64,000 nt of DNA from Pegethrix bostrychoides GSE-TBD4-15B (GTDB lineage: Bacteria > Cyanobacteriota > Cyanobacteriia > Elainellales > Elainellaceae): contig JAHHHV010000071.1 in assembly GCA_019359155.1 (NCBI GenBank), positions 81,456 through 145,455 on the forward strand, read 5' to 3'. Position numbers and translations under genes: made by a program. Within the stretch, counting starts at the first letter, position 1, and every line of letters starts with the position of its first letter. Shown in pieces: positions 19,267 to 27,884 of the stretch. The notes below the pieces were generated by a model. That model made no database searches. It was not told where the DNA came from and saw only the letters and a program-made list of their open reading frames with translations.

Positions 19267-20058
19267 TCACTCAATCGAAAACTGCTGCTGATAGGCCATA
19301 TAGACCGCCTCCAAAAACTGATCGGAGGTCAGTCCTGTTGGAATCTCAGCGAGTTTGATGATGGAGCGAATTTCGCGAGCCAGCTTCAGGCTAAGCTCCC
19401 TGCGAGCTTGAGATGACATGGCTTGCCGTCGCTGCAAATATTCACTCACCACCGCAAAATCGTCGGGCTGGAGTTGACTCAAATCCGTGAGGCTGGGCAG
19501 CTCGGCAGCTAGCGTTTGAGCAACGTCAGACAGCGTCGCTGGCCGCTGAGCTTGAGGGCGAGCTTCACGCACCACCAGCGTGCCAGCCAGCCAGTCCCCC
19601 AAGCGCTTTTCCTGTTGGCTGAGGCTAATCAAAAACATGCCGATAAACAGAAAATCATCTACAGGGCGCAGCAGGGCACGCAGCGCTGACTGGCTCAGAC
19701 GCACTGGCTGACCGTTATCTCGAATCACCCGGATCTGGGCGAGCCGCTTACCGGGACTCTGCCCCTGCCAGATGGTTTCAAATACCACAAAATATCCAGC
19801 ATACAGCCCAAAAAAGCCCAGCAGGGCGATTGATACCACCCAAAGCTCTAGACCATTAGAGTTGACCTGAAGTTGCTCTAGATAGTTAAGCAACTGCTCT
19901 GAAAACAGCCCCAGCAAAAATAGTAAGAGTGTTTGAGCCAGCAGCAGCAGGCAGTAGTCAATCGTCAGCGCTAGTGCCCGACTGCCAATTCCGGCTAGAG
20001 TGAGTTCCAGCTCGACGCTTTCGGGCGTTGTCAGCTTGATTTGCTTGAAAAGTGCCAT
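19267..20058 (-). CDS. RDD family membrane protein
   Basis: A 263-residue protein with an N-terminal domain of about 130 residues holding three membrane helices and the family's charged positions: GIGSRALALTIDYCLLL (R-x-x-x-x-x-x-D) near residue 24 and GQSPGKRLAQIRVIRDNGQPV near 103. The C-terminal 100 residues are soluble and helical. Its role is unknown; some RDD proteins act in ion transport. It lies 22 bp downstream of the next membrane protein gene and near a SpoIIM gene, a grouping seen in many bacteria. Confidence 0.87.
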   Translation of the reverse strand: MALFKQIKLTTPESVELELTLAGIGSRALALTIDYCLLLLAQTLLLFLLGLFSEQLLNYLEQLQVNSNGLELWVVSIALLGFFGLYAGYFVVFETIWQGQSPGKRLAQIRVIRDNGQPVRLSQSALRALLRPVDDFLFIGMFLISLSQQEKRLGDWLAGTLVVREARPQAQRPATLSDVAQTLAAELPSLTDLSQLQPDDFAVVSEYLQRRQAMSSQARRELSLKLAREIRSIIKLAEIPTGLTSDQFLEAVYMAYQQQFSIE

Positions 20059-20080
20059 GCCCAGCGACTCCTAGATCGGG

Positions 20081-21094
20081 TTAGGGGTCGAATCCAGCAT
20101 CTTCTAGACCAGCATCTTCTGGGGCAGTATCCTCAGGAGTAGCTTCACGCCGTGAATGTAGCTTCAGATCCAGCCCTTCTCGACGATTGCGAAGATCGTA
20201 GTACAGCACGGCTTTGAGCGTCTGCCAGAAGGGCGTGACGAGCAGGCTCATCGACAGCAGCAGCAGCATCGACAGCAGAAATGCCGCCATCACGGCAATC
20301 ACGGCGCTCGTATCGCCATTGGAAAAACTCGCAGCGGTTGCCAGCAGGCTCAGCAGCAGCGGCAAAAAAGCCAGGACATAGAGGGGCAGCGTGACGAGCA
20401 GCGCAATAAATAAGGCCGTCAACACCCGGACAGCCTGACCTTTGGTTAAATCCCAGCTGCGGGTGACGCTGTTGGCTGCGGTAATGTTCTCGACCGCTAT
20501 CGGCAGCTCAGGCAGCGCCCAGCGAGCTGTAAACCAGGCGTAGATTGCGGTCGTAATCAGCGCTATAGTCCCCAGCAGCAGGCCAGTCAGCACCGATTCG
20601 CCGCCCAGAATGGCTGAGATTGACACTAAGGCAACCTGCTGGACAACCGAAAGCCCAAAGTTCACGACGCTAAGCAGCAGCGTCACCAGCAGCGATGCCC
20701 AGAAGAATCGCCAGAATCGGGGGGCGAGCAGCCTGCGTCCGACCTGCGTCGTTTCTGGCTGCTGAATGAGATTGTGGTAGGCCAGCCAGGAAATGATCGC
20801 CCAGTTCATCTGAGATTTGGCTCCGCAGTAGAAGAAGAGCGCAATCACAGCCGGAATCAGCAGCAGCAGCAGGCCAAGCAGATTGGTTGGATTGGTTTGA
20901 CCGCTGGCTGCCAGTACCGCCAGCCCAAAAATCAGCGCCAGCCCCAAGATTGGCAGCAGCAGCCAAGCTGTAGCACGCAGGGCAATGCCTAGATATTGCT
21001 TCAGGTGAGCGCGATAGAGGGCAAGAGCGACACTAACGATATCGCCAACGCTCAACGGTCGAGTCGGATTAGCGGAGTCAAAGCTGCGAGACAT
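20081..21094 (-). CDS. Multi-pass membrane protein of unknown function
   Basis: A 337-residue protein with about six to seven predicted membrane helices between residues 30 and 295. The start (PLSVGDIVSVALALYRAHLK) and WALPELPIAVENITAANSVTRSW resemble the membrane domain found in glycerophosphodiester phosphodiesterase-associated and DUF975-like proteins. No catalytic domain is present. The tail is acidic with a repeated EDAGLEDAGF motif. It is probably in an operon with the RDD gene downstream and is divergent from the SpoIIM-family gene. Confidence 0.65.
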   Translation of the reverse strand: MSRSFDSANPTRPLSVGDIVSVALALYRAHLKQYLGIALRATAWLLLPILGLALIFGLAVLAASGQTNPTNLLGLLLLLIPAVIALFFYCGAKSQMNWAIISWLAYHNLIQQPETTQVGRRLLAPRFWRFFWASLLVTLLLSVVNFGLSVVQQVALVSISAILGGESVLTGLLLGTIALITTAIYAWFTARWALPELPIAVENITAANSVTRSWDLTKGQAVRVLTALFIALLVTLPLYVLAFLPLLLSLLATAASFSNGDTSAVIAVMAAFLLSMLLLLSMSLLVTPFWQTLKAVLYYDLRNRREGLDLKLHSRREATPEDTAPEDAGLEDAGFDP

Positions 21095-21213
21095 CGGTTA
21101 AACTCGGCTGATTAGAGTGAATGGAGCTATCTGGTGAATGGAGCTATTTACTGTCTTATTGATACCCTCACTCTAGCCTCAGCAACCAAAATTTCTGCGA
21201 AACATCACGGAAT

Positions 21214-22179
21214 ATGAATATTCAGCGCTGGGTGGCGCGGCGAGAACAGAGCTGGAAGCAGCTAGAGGCGTTGTTGACCAGAGCCGAAAAGCAGGGGCTA
21301 AAGTCGCTGCAAGCTGACGAGATTCGGACGCTGGCTAGCCTCTATCGCTCGACTGCCGCCGACTTAGCTCGCGCCCGCACGCAGCAGGCCGGAGATTTGA
21401 TTGGCCAAAAGCTACAAGCACTGGTGGCGCGGGGCTACAGCCAAATCTATCAGGGGTCGCGACGGCAAGACTGGGCAGCAGTGCGGCAGTTTTATCTTTG
21501 GGGCTTTCCGACGGCAGTTCAGCAGGCGCGCGGGGCAATTGCGCTGGCGGTAGCGCTATTTGGGCTAGCGGCGGTGGCAAGCTGGTGGATGGCTTGGCGG
21601 GATTCAGCGTTTTTGGCGCTGCTGGTACCCGAAAATCTGATTGAGCAGGTACGCGACCGCCAAGAGCTGTGGATGGGTTCGATTGTCGGCATTGAGCCAT
21701 TCGCCTCTAGCTCGATCATGGTCAACAACATGCGGGTGGCGTTTGAGACGATAGCGGGCGGCGGACTGCTGGGCTTGCGAACCGTCTATATTTTGCTGTT
21801 CAACGGAGCGCTGCTAGGGGCGATTGGGGCGCTGGTCGGGCAGGGCAACTTGGCCTGGCCATTTTGGGCGTTCGTGTTTCCGCATGGGGCGCTAGAGCTA
21901 CCCGCAATTTTTTTAGCGGGCGGCGCGGGCTTTTTAATTGCTAGGGCGTTGCTCTGGCCGGGAATTTACTCGCGCCGAGATGCTCTCCAGCTTTATGGTC
22001 AGCAGGCGGCACATCTGACCTTTGGGCTGGTGCCGATGCTGGTGATCTCGGGACTCATCGAAGGCTTCTTCTCGCCCAACCCAGCTGTCCCGGCTGCTGT
22101 GAAATATTTCACGGGTATAGGACTGCTCACTGGGCTAATTCTTTATCTAAGTCGCAGCCAGCGCACACCCCATCTTTAG
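21214..22179 (+). CDS. Stage II sporulation protein M (SpoIIM/DUF95) family membrane protein
   Basis: A 321-residue protein with a soluble helical N-terminal third starting WVARREQSWKQLEALL and about five membrane segments. The family hallmarks are NNMRVAFETIAGGGLLG near residue 170 and FPHGALELPAIFLAGGAGF near 225. In non-sporulating bacteria this family clusters with RDD, DUF58 and MoxR-type ATPase genes; here only the RDD and the neighbouring membrane gene are near, divergently placed. Function outside sporulation is unknown. Confidence 0.88.
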   Translation: MNIQRWVARREQSWKQLEALLTRAEKQGLKSLQADEIRTLASLYRSTAADLARARTQQAGDLIGQKLQALVARGYSQIYQGSRRQDWAAVRQFYLWGFPTAVQQARGAIALAVALFGLAAVASWWMAWRDSAFLALLVPENLIEQVRDRQELWMGSIVGIEPFASSSIMVNNMRVAFETIAGGGLLGLRTVYILLFNGALLGAIGALVGQGNLAWPFWAFVFPHGALELPAIFLAGGAGFLIARALLWPGIYSRRDALQLYGQQAAHLTFGLVPMLVISGLIEGFFSPNPAVPAAVKYFTGIGLLTGLILYLSRSQRTPHL

Positions 22180-22415
22180 ACCAACCTCTAGACAGAGGAA
22201 ATCACCTTAGGAAAAGCTTAGGTTATGGAGATATGGTTCTGCCGTGATCCCCATCTTGATCTTGATCCCTATAGAGAATTCATAGTTTCTTTGCTGGTTT
22301 TCATCTAGCATGGGTCATGATCTAGTTGTGTAAACTTTTTTCTCAGGGGGGTTCCTTGGGGCAGACGGCGGTCAATTCACACCAAATTTATACCAATCAG
22401 ATTGAGGAGTTTAAG

Positions 22416-22658
22416 ATGCAAGCTATTCAAAAAAACGCAGCTACTTGGGAAAACCTGGGTATTCTCACTTTGGAAATTGTGCGCTGCCCTAACTGCGGCA
22501 GCCTAGCTGAGCGTTACTATTTATCCACTCAGCATAAGTTGCAGTGCGACCACTGTGACTACTTAATGACGACCTGCGCTCAAACGGGGCGTGTCATTGA
22601 AGCCTACGCGCCGGGACTGAACATTGCTCGCCTGATACTTAGCTCACCTAACACCTAG
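22416..22658 (+). CDS. Small zinc-ribbon protein conserved in cyanobacteria
   Basis: An 80-residue protein with two CxxC pairs, CPNCGS near residue 25 and CDHCDY near 45, followed by a conserved-looking [10 protein letters not shown]. This is a rubredoxin-like zinc ribbon. Similar small cyanobacterial proteins are sometimes labelled as PriA, which their size does not support. The start at 22416 has GAGGAG 6 nt upstream; the frame is open earlier (22326) but unlikely to be coding there. It converges on rlmN: the two TAG stop codons share the tetranucleotide CTAG at 22655-22658. Confidence 0.75.
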   Translation: MQAIQKNAATWENLGILTLEIVRCPNCGSLAERYYLSTQHKLQCDHCDYLMTTCAQTGRVIEAYAPGLNIARLILSSPNT

Positions 22659-23842
22659 CTTGCAGTCGGTTGCTTTGCCCGCAGCTGACCGCAAGCTGCA
22701 TCGGCAGCTAGCCCTCTAGAGCGCCGGACGCTGACCGCGATTTGCTGCTGCTTTAAGGCTCGCACAAATGCTTGAATCTGCTGCGCGTCGGGGCGCTGAT
22801 AGTCTACTTCACTAATCGGGTTGTAGGGAATTAGATTGACATGGCTTTGGAATCCGCGCAAATGCTGAGCCAGCTCGCGCGCATGTTGAAGCTGATCGTT
22901 AAGGCCAGCCAGCAAAATATATTCGAAGCTGATCCGCCGCCCGGTGATCTGCACGTAGTCACGGCATTCTTGCAGCAGCGCCTCTAGTGGGTATTGACGA
23001 GCGCTGGGGATCAGCTGTTCACGCAGCGCCTGATTGGAGGCATGGAGGCTGACCGCTAATGTGACTTGCAGCTGATGCTCGGCCAGCCGCCGGATGCGCC
23101 CCGGAATCCCGACTGTTGAGATAGTGATCAGCCGCTGCCCGATCCCGACATCTTGATTCAAGACGCGCACTGACTCGACCACGGCTTCGCTGTTCAGCAG
23201 CGGCTCACCCATTCCCATAAAAACAATATTGCTGACCCGCTGCCCAAAGTCCGCCTGAACCGTCAGCACCTGGTCAACAATTTCGTGCAGCGCTAGATTC
23301 CGCTGAAAGCCGCCCTTGCCTGTCGCGCAAAAGTCGCAGGCCATGGGGCAACCCACCTGAGCTGAGACGCAAACCGTGAGGCGGTCGAGCTGAGCGGCAG
23401 AGTTGCCTGAACCTACCCCCGTCTCCGAACCAGTCTGCGCCCAGATCGCCTCTAGATCTTCACCGCCGCGCCGAAAGGTCGGGATGCCCACCGTCTCGAT
23501 AATTTGGCCATCTGCCAGCTTCAGCAAAAATTTGACGGTGCCGTCTGGAGCTTCAGAGCGATGGTGCAGCGTCGAGCGGCCCATGGGTGTATCTGCGAGA
23601 TCGGTGCGCCACTGCTTTGGGAATACCGAAATCTGATCGATCGATCGAGCCGCCTGCTGATAGATCCACTGGTGTAGCTGCTTGCCTCGGTAAGCGGGCT
23701 GTCCCTGCTGCTGCACCCAAGCGGTGAGTTCCCCCAGCGACTGCCCCAGCAGCGGTCTTTGAGCAGATGCCAGTTCTGTAGATGGCTCGCCCGCCGAATC
23801 ACCTGCTGGCTTAACCACTGGCTCGAAAGAAAGAGAAGACAT
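22655..23842 (-). CDS. rlmN: 23S rRNA (adenine-2503-C2)-methyltransferase RlmN
   Basis: Radical SAM enzyme that methylates A2503 of 23S rRNA and A37 of some tRNAs. It is 395 aa. The [4Fe-4S] cluster motif CPMACDFC is near residue 165 and the C-terminal methyl-carrying cysteine lies in [15 protein letters not shown] and [10 protein letters not shown] are typical. A glycine/serine-rich insert (ETGVGSGNS) before the cluster motif lengthens the protein slightly over the usual ~360. Confidence 0.96.
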   Translation of the reverse strand: MSSLSFEPVVKPAGDSAGEPSTELASAQRPLLGQSLGELTAWVQQQGQPAYRGKQLHQWIYQQAARSIDQISVFPKQWRTDLADTPMGRSTLHHRSEAPDGTVKFLLKLADGQIIETVGIPTFRRGGEDLEAIWAQTGSETGVGSGNSAAQLDRLTVCVSAQVGCPMACDFCATGKGGFQRNLALHEIVDQVLTVQADFGQRVSNIVFMGMGEPLLNSEAVVESVRVLNQDVGIGQRLITISTVGIPGRIRRLAEHQLQVTLAVSLHASNQALREQLIPSARQYPLEALLQECRDYVQITGRRISFEYILLAGLNDQLQHARELAQHLRGFQSHVNLIPYNPISEVDYQRPDAQQIQAFVRALKQQQIAVSVRRSRGLAADAACGQLRAKQPTAS

Positions 23843-23948
23843 AGATTAACGCTTTTTGAATCTTCTCTATCTTACCGAGCCTGAACCGACTGCGGTTGAA
23901 GCAGGTTAAAGCGCGACTGAAAACGAGTGCCAAAAACGAGCGCCGAGC

Positions 23949-25520
23949 TTAAGATCCCATCAGCGCTAGCTCTTTGGTCGCGTCGATTGGCGCACTCAGG
24001 GCAGATTCTAGCGAAGCTACACCCAGCCGCTCTTCCAAAATATTCAGCACCTCACGGCCAAAGTCATCGGGGTTGCGCTTCCAGGCTTCCAGACAAACTC
24101 TGCCAAAGAAAGCGCCCAGCGGCTCCGGGTTCCAGAGCATTTTGCGAACCGTCCAGGGGGTCAGGTTCATCGGGTCGTAGCCCGGTTTGAGGATATTTTG
24201 CTTGAAGGCAAACTGCTCTAGATGCGTGTGAGGCTGTAGGCCAATGAAGAAAATTGCCGGCTCGACCTTATCAACTCCAAAAATTCGCTCTAGCTCGCGG
24301 TGGTAGGCAATCGTCTGCCGGATGGTTTCGTAGGTTTCGTCAATCACGTTGAACGAGTAGTTGACCGAAACCAGATCGTTGAAGCCTGCTGCCTTCAGGT
24401 CGCGACAGTTTTGTAGCACCGTCCGCAGGTTGTAGCCCATCCGCATCTTACGGACTAGCTCCTGCGAACCGCTGGTGATGCCGATTTCAAAATAGTTCAT
24501 CCCCGTCTTGACCATCAGCTCACAGAGTTCGGGGTTGAGATTGTCTGCTCGAATATAGGCAGCCCAGTGAATATCAGTCATGCCTGCGGCGATAATTTTC
24601 TTCAGCAGCTCTGCTGCATCGTCCATAAATCGGCGAGCTGGGATAAACTGCGCGTCGGTAAACCAGAAGTTGCGGATTCCCCGGTCATAGAGCTGCCGCA
24701 TCTCAGCCACCACTTCTTCAGCTGGGTTGATCCGTACCTGCTTGCCTTCCACCACGGTATAGATGCAGTAGCAGCAGTTATGCGGACAGCCGCGCTTAGT
24801 CTGCACCCCAATATAAAAGTCGCTTTCTTGCAGGTAATAGTCAAAATCCGGCCAGATCTGAGCAATATAGTCATAGTCGCAGGCCGATTTCTCGATTGCG
24901 ATTGGCTGCTCATGAATCATCCGATCGCGTGGGGCCGTTTCACCCACCACATAGCAGCGCTGGTCAGAGAAATCTTCGTATCTCAGCAACCGCTCTAGCA
25001 GCAACTCGCCTTCGCCAACCGAGACAATTGTGCCCTGCGGCAGCGACCCGGCAATCTGCTCGTAGAAAACGCTGACAGCACCGCCGCCCAGCACGAGCCT
25101 GACTGCTGGCTGGTAAAGCCGCGCCCGCTCAAAGCCGCGTCGGATCAAGCCCAAATTGCGCCATAGCTCGCCATAGTAGCCCTGAGCAATTCCCAGCAGC
25201 CCAAATGCGCCCCGGATCTTGGTCAGCGGGTTAGCCGCATAGAAAAACTCAAAAGTATATTGCAGCGGATTGCCGCCACGCCCACCGACCGGCGCATAGA
25301 TCTGAATATCTCGCCAGGAAAAGACCAGCAGCGTTGGCTTGAATTGGTCAATGCAGAGATCTAACGCTTTGCCGTAGTCAAGGGGGGGCACTGTACCCAG
25401 GTCAAAAATCTGCTGTTCAAGCTGCGGAAACAGCTTATGAACGTGATCTGACAAATAGACGACGCCAATTGGAAAGATCGGGTTGCAGGGGAGTCGAACG
25501 TAGAGAATGCGATCTGCCAT
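23949..25520 (-). CDS. B12-binding-type radical SAM protein (cyanobacterial family)
   Basis: A 523-residue protein with an N-terminal cobalamin-binding-like Rossmann domain (residues ~1-200, LGGGAVSVFYEQ near 165), a radical SAM TIM barrel with cluster motif CPHNCCYC near residue 243, and a helical C-terminus. It resembles a cyanobacterial radical SAM family that databases connect with photosystem II high-light acclimation; I recall that label but cannot confirm it. The substrate is unknown. It is monocistronic and divergent from the DUF1830 gene. Confidence 0.78.
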   Translation of the reverse strand: MADRILYVRLPCNPIFPIGVVYLSDHVHKLFPQLEQQIFDLGTVPPLDYGKALDLCIDQFKPTLLVFSWRDIQIYAPVGGRGGNPLQYTFEFFYAANPLTKIRGAFGLLGIAQGYYGELWRNLGLIRRGFERARLYQPAVRLVLGGGAVSVFYEQIAGSLPQGTIVSVGEGELLLERLLRYEDFSDQRCYVVGETAPRDRMIHEQPIAIEKSACDYDYIAQIWPDFDYYLQESDFYIGVQTKRGCPHNCCYCIYTVVEGKQVRINPAEEVVAEMRQLYDRGIRNFWFTDAQFIPARRFMDDAAELLKKIIAAGMTDIHWAAYIRADNLNPELCELMVKTGMNYFEIGITSGSQELVRKMRMGYNLRTVLQNCRDLKAAGFNDLVSVNYSFNVIDETYETIRQTIAYHRELERIFGVDKVEPAIFFIGLQPHTHLEQFAFKQNILKPGYDPMNLTPWTVRKMLWNPEPLGAFFGRVCLEAWKRNPDDFGREVLNILEERLGVASLESALSAPIDATKELALMGS

Positions 25521-25837
25521 TGAATTAAGCCACTAGATATTAAGCCACCAAGAACCAAGCCGCCAAAGTGAAGCGGGAGCTAATCTTTATTCATATAACT
25601 TCACGATACCACTGACTCCCCAGAGCTGCATGGCGCAGGTTGCCTCCCGCCGTCTGACGGCGGGAGGCGTTGGGATCGGGCACCCGAATGATAGCCAGCC
25701 CGCATTAGCCAAGCTTTGGGCAAGCTCTGGGCAAGCCCTCTAGATATCATCAGAGCTGTAGTCGGATTTACAGCGGCGGGGATCGGGCAGTGTTAAGGTT
25801 TAGGAGTAAATCTTATTAGTCATACGTCAACTTAATC
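25521..25837. other. Intergenic region with a perfect GC-rich palindrome
   Basis: A 317-bp gap between divergent genes. The main content is the palindrome at 25642-25668 (separate entry). A short near-repeat, TTGGGCAAGC / TCTGGGCAAGC, lies near 25717-25738. No coding frame is supported. Confidence 0.55.
25642..25668. repeat. 13-bp perfect inverted repeat
   Basis: GCCTCCCGCCGTC, a single T, then GACGGCGGGAGGC. It would make a very stable hairpin on either strand. No T-tract follows on either side, so it is not a standard terminator. It may be a REP-like element, a protection hairpin or a cruciform. Confidence 0.6.
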
Positions 25838-26173
25838 ATGGCTCAAATCATTGATCCGCTCCCGACGACAGCCGAACAGTATGTCCTCTGCTGTTATGTC
25901 AACGCTACGAGCAAAATCCAGGTGGTACGAATCTCGAACATCCCAAACTGGTACTTTGAGCGCGTCGTGTTTCCAGGCCAGCGTTTAGTTTTTGAAGCGC
26001 TGCCACAGGCTCAGCTTGAAGTACACTGCGGCATGATGGCCAGTGCAATTCTCGCGGACACGATTCTTTGTGACCGTTTGCGAATTGAGTCTGAGCTAGA
26101 GGCCGACTTTGGTCTAGAAGCAGCCCCAAATCAACATCCAGCTGAACCGCTGGCCGCCGTCGAAGCTCGCTAG
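25838..26173 (+). CDS. DUF1830 protein
   Basis: A 111-residue protein matching the cyanobacterial DUF1830 family: CCYVNATSKIQVVRISNIPNW near residue 17, then YFERVVFPGQRLVFEA. The C-terminal 25 residues are acidic and variable. Function unknown; the family is small, soluble and largely confined to cyanobacteria. Confidence 0.8.
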   Translation: MAQIIDPLPTTAEQYVLCCYVNATSKIQVVRISNIPNWYFERVVFPGQRLVFEALPQAQLEVHCGMMASAILADTILCDRLRIESELEADFGLEAAPNQHPAEPLAAVEAR

Positions 26174-26534
26174 GCGGCACTCTGCGTGAAGCGACTGAAC
26201 TCTACTTTATTTAACGCCATTTTTGAAACTCAATTTCGTGTGTTCTGCTGGCTCAGTCCGCAGTGACAGCTTAATTGACTGATCTGTCTGGGACTACCCA
26301 TATTAAACTCCTTCCAGGTTTCATATTTAGGTCTCACGTAGCTGTCTATATGCTGTCTATATATAGATGAGATAAATACAGACAAGGCGCGTTAGCCAAA
26401 ATTCTTCAGAGCAGCCAATCGAAGTCTATGCGCCCGTAGTCAATCCACGGGCGCATGTTTGCTTGGAAGTGCAAAATCTGAGCTAGCCTTTTGGCACACC
26501 CTGCTGAAGCAGGCCAGTTCCAAATTTTTGATCT
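26174..26534. other. Intergenic region between the DUF1830 gene and trmL
   Basis: No gene is seen. It contains an 11-bp tandem duplication (GCTGTCTATAT twice, 26341-26362) and a strong hairpin at 26428-26456 (separate entry). Confidence 0.55.
26428..26456 (+). terminator. Terminator-like hairpin before trmL
   Basis: A 10-bp perfect stem, ATGCGCCCGT/ACGGGCGCAT, with a 9-nt loop, followed by GTTTGCTT. The stem is strong but the U-tract is interrupted. It could end the DUF1830 transcript or act in the trmL leader, whose start codon is about 80 bp on. Confidence 0.5.
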
Positions 26535-27020
26535 ATGCCTCAAGTGGTGCTTGTTCAGCCTCAAATTCCGCCCAATACTGGCAATGTCGCCCGTACTTGT
26601 GCCGCAACCCAAACGCCGCTGCATCTGGTGGGTCCGCTCGGATTTGAAATCAGCGACCGTCAGCTGAAGCGGGCTGGCCTAGACTATTGGCCCTATGTCG
26701 ACCTGCACTACCACGAGTCGCTGGCAGCTTTTTACAGCCAGCAGCAGTTTGGACGCCGGATTGGCTTCAGCACGTCGGGCAAATGCAGCCATATCAAATT
26801 TGAATATCGGCAGGATGATTGGCTGCTGTTTGGCTGTGAAACGCAGGGACTCCCGCCTGAGGTGCTACAAAGCTGCGATGCAGTTCTATATATTCCGATG
26901 AGTCAAGCACATGTCCGGAGCCTCAACCTATCCGTGAGCGTTGCGGTCGGTCTGTTCGAGGCGCAGCGACAGCTCAAGCTTCTGGAGATCGCCGAGTTCA
27001 ATCAGCCATCAGCCGATTAA
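26535..27020 (+). CDS. trmL: tRNA (cytidine/uridine-34-2'-O)-methyltransferase TrmL
   Basis: SPOUT-family methyltransferase modifying the wobble base of tRNA-Leu isoacceptors. It is 161 aa, the usual compact size. Motifs: QPQIPPNTGNVARTCAAT near residue 9, HLVGPLGFEISD, LLFGCETQGLP near 95, and the trefoil-knot SAM motif IPMSQAHVRSLNLSVSVA near 119. No strong ribosome binding site is visible. Confidence 0.95.
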   Translation: MPQVVLVQPQIPPNTGNVARTCAATQTPLHLVGPLGFEISDRQLKRAGLDYWPYVDLHYHESLAAFYSQQQFGRRIGFSTSGKCSHIKFEYRQDDWLLFGCETQGLPPEVLQSCDAVLYIPMSQAHVRSLNLSVSVAVGLFEAQRQLKLLEIAEFNQPSAD

Positions 27021-27884
27021 TCCTGCTTATGACCTGACGGTTACATCCATATATATCTATTTGGATATGGATCAGTACCAACCGCGCGATCTTGCCCCTA
27101 ACTTTAGGGCTAATCGGGTTCTGCGTTTGCTTAAATATGGCTATCGATGCTTCCATAAAGAATTCATATAGGGCAATCGCTGGTTATAACTAAAATATTC
27201 TGTCATCCTGCGGTGGAAGTAGAGTTAGAGCCAAAAAATTTAGAAAAACCTGTCTTTAAGTTGGGAATCTGCCAGTCTTGTCAACCGTCAGCTCTACGGA
27301 ACTTCGCTTAATTTATTGCTAAATCTGGACAAACAATTAAGTTATTTAATATTTGTTTAATGAATACAGCGATCGCGTTTTGGCGCTATCGTATTGGTCA
27401 AAGCCGCTGTCTCAGGTTATTTCGCGCTAATTATCTCAGTCTCTATCAAAATAGAGACAAACTTGACGGAAATGCGGCGATACGTTAAACATTAATGTCG
27501 ATTGACATTTCCTCAACCTCGGTTCAAACTTGTTTTTTCAGCGTCCAGACTGGCTAATCTTTGAGCGATTTCATTCAGTCTGGTTGTGAAACTACCTGTA
27601 ATGTATGAACGGTTTGCGATTTTTTTCGATTCTTTAGGGTTACCGCTTGAATTTTTTGCCGACTGGTGTAAGCTTATCTAAGCTAAAAGGCCAGGGGTGA
27701 TCTTACCGAGTTGTTCGGTAAGTCAAGTGATTTGGATCTTCGGTTTGCATGAGTTTTGTCACTGACAGCATTTGGTTGATTGTTAATCGATTTGATTGCC
27801 AATCGGCAGGTGCGGGTTTTAGATCTGATTCAACGTATTTGACTCAACGTAACGTTAAGCGCTGCTCTCTAGGAGGTTGGTCTT
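27021..27884. other. Long leader/intergenic region before the LysM-M23 gene
   Basis: 864 bp with no supported gene. From left to right: an AT-rich stretch; a HIP1 octamer at 27369-27376; a hairpin GTCTCTAT-CAAA-ATAGAGAC at 27439-27458; a small palindrome ATGTC-GATT-GACAT near 27493-27507; then the structured region 27625-27800, annotated as a candidate c-di-AMP riboswitch. The length suggests a long untranslated leader. Confidence 0.6.
27625..27800 (+). promoter_or_regulatory. Candidate c-di-AMP (ydaO/yuaA) riboswitch
   Basis: Recalled ydaO-like core segments occur in order: ACCGCTTGAATTTTTTGCCG (27642-27661), CCAGGGGTGATC (27691-27702), and TGACAGC (27763-27769). A hairpin AGCTT-ATCT-AAGCT lies between the first two (27671-27684). 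An 8-bp hairpin CTTACCGA/TCGGTAAG (27702-27722) directly follows the GGGGTGATC motif. TCGATT near 27627 could pair with AATCGA near 27787-27792 as P1. The class is known upstream of cell-wall hydrolase genes, including in cyanobacteria, and the next gene is one. The usual AGCTAACCTCG motif is imperfect (AGCATTTGG). Limits are approximate. Confidence 0.55.

Noticed and set aside
22416..22658. Annotation of the 80-residue zinc-ribbon protein as PriA helicase
   Set aside because: It lacks all helicase motifs and is a tenth of the size of PriA.
25485..25500. GGGGAGTCGAAC resembling a reverse-strand tRNA T-arm
   Set aside because: It lies inside the intact N-terminal coding sequence of the radical SAM gene and has no matching tRNA arms.
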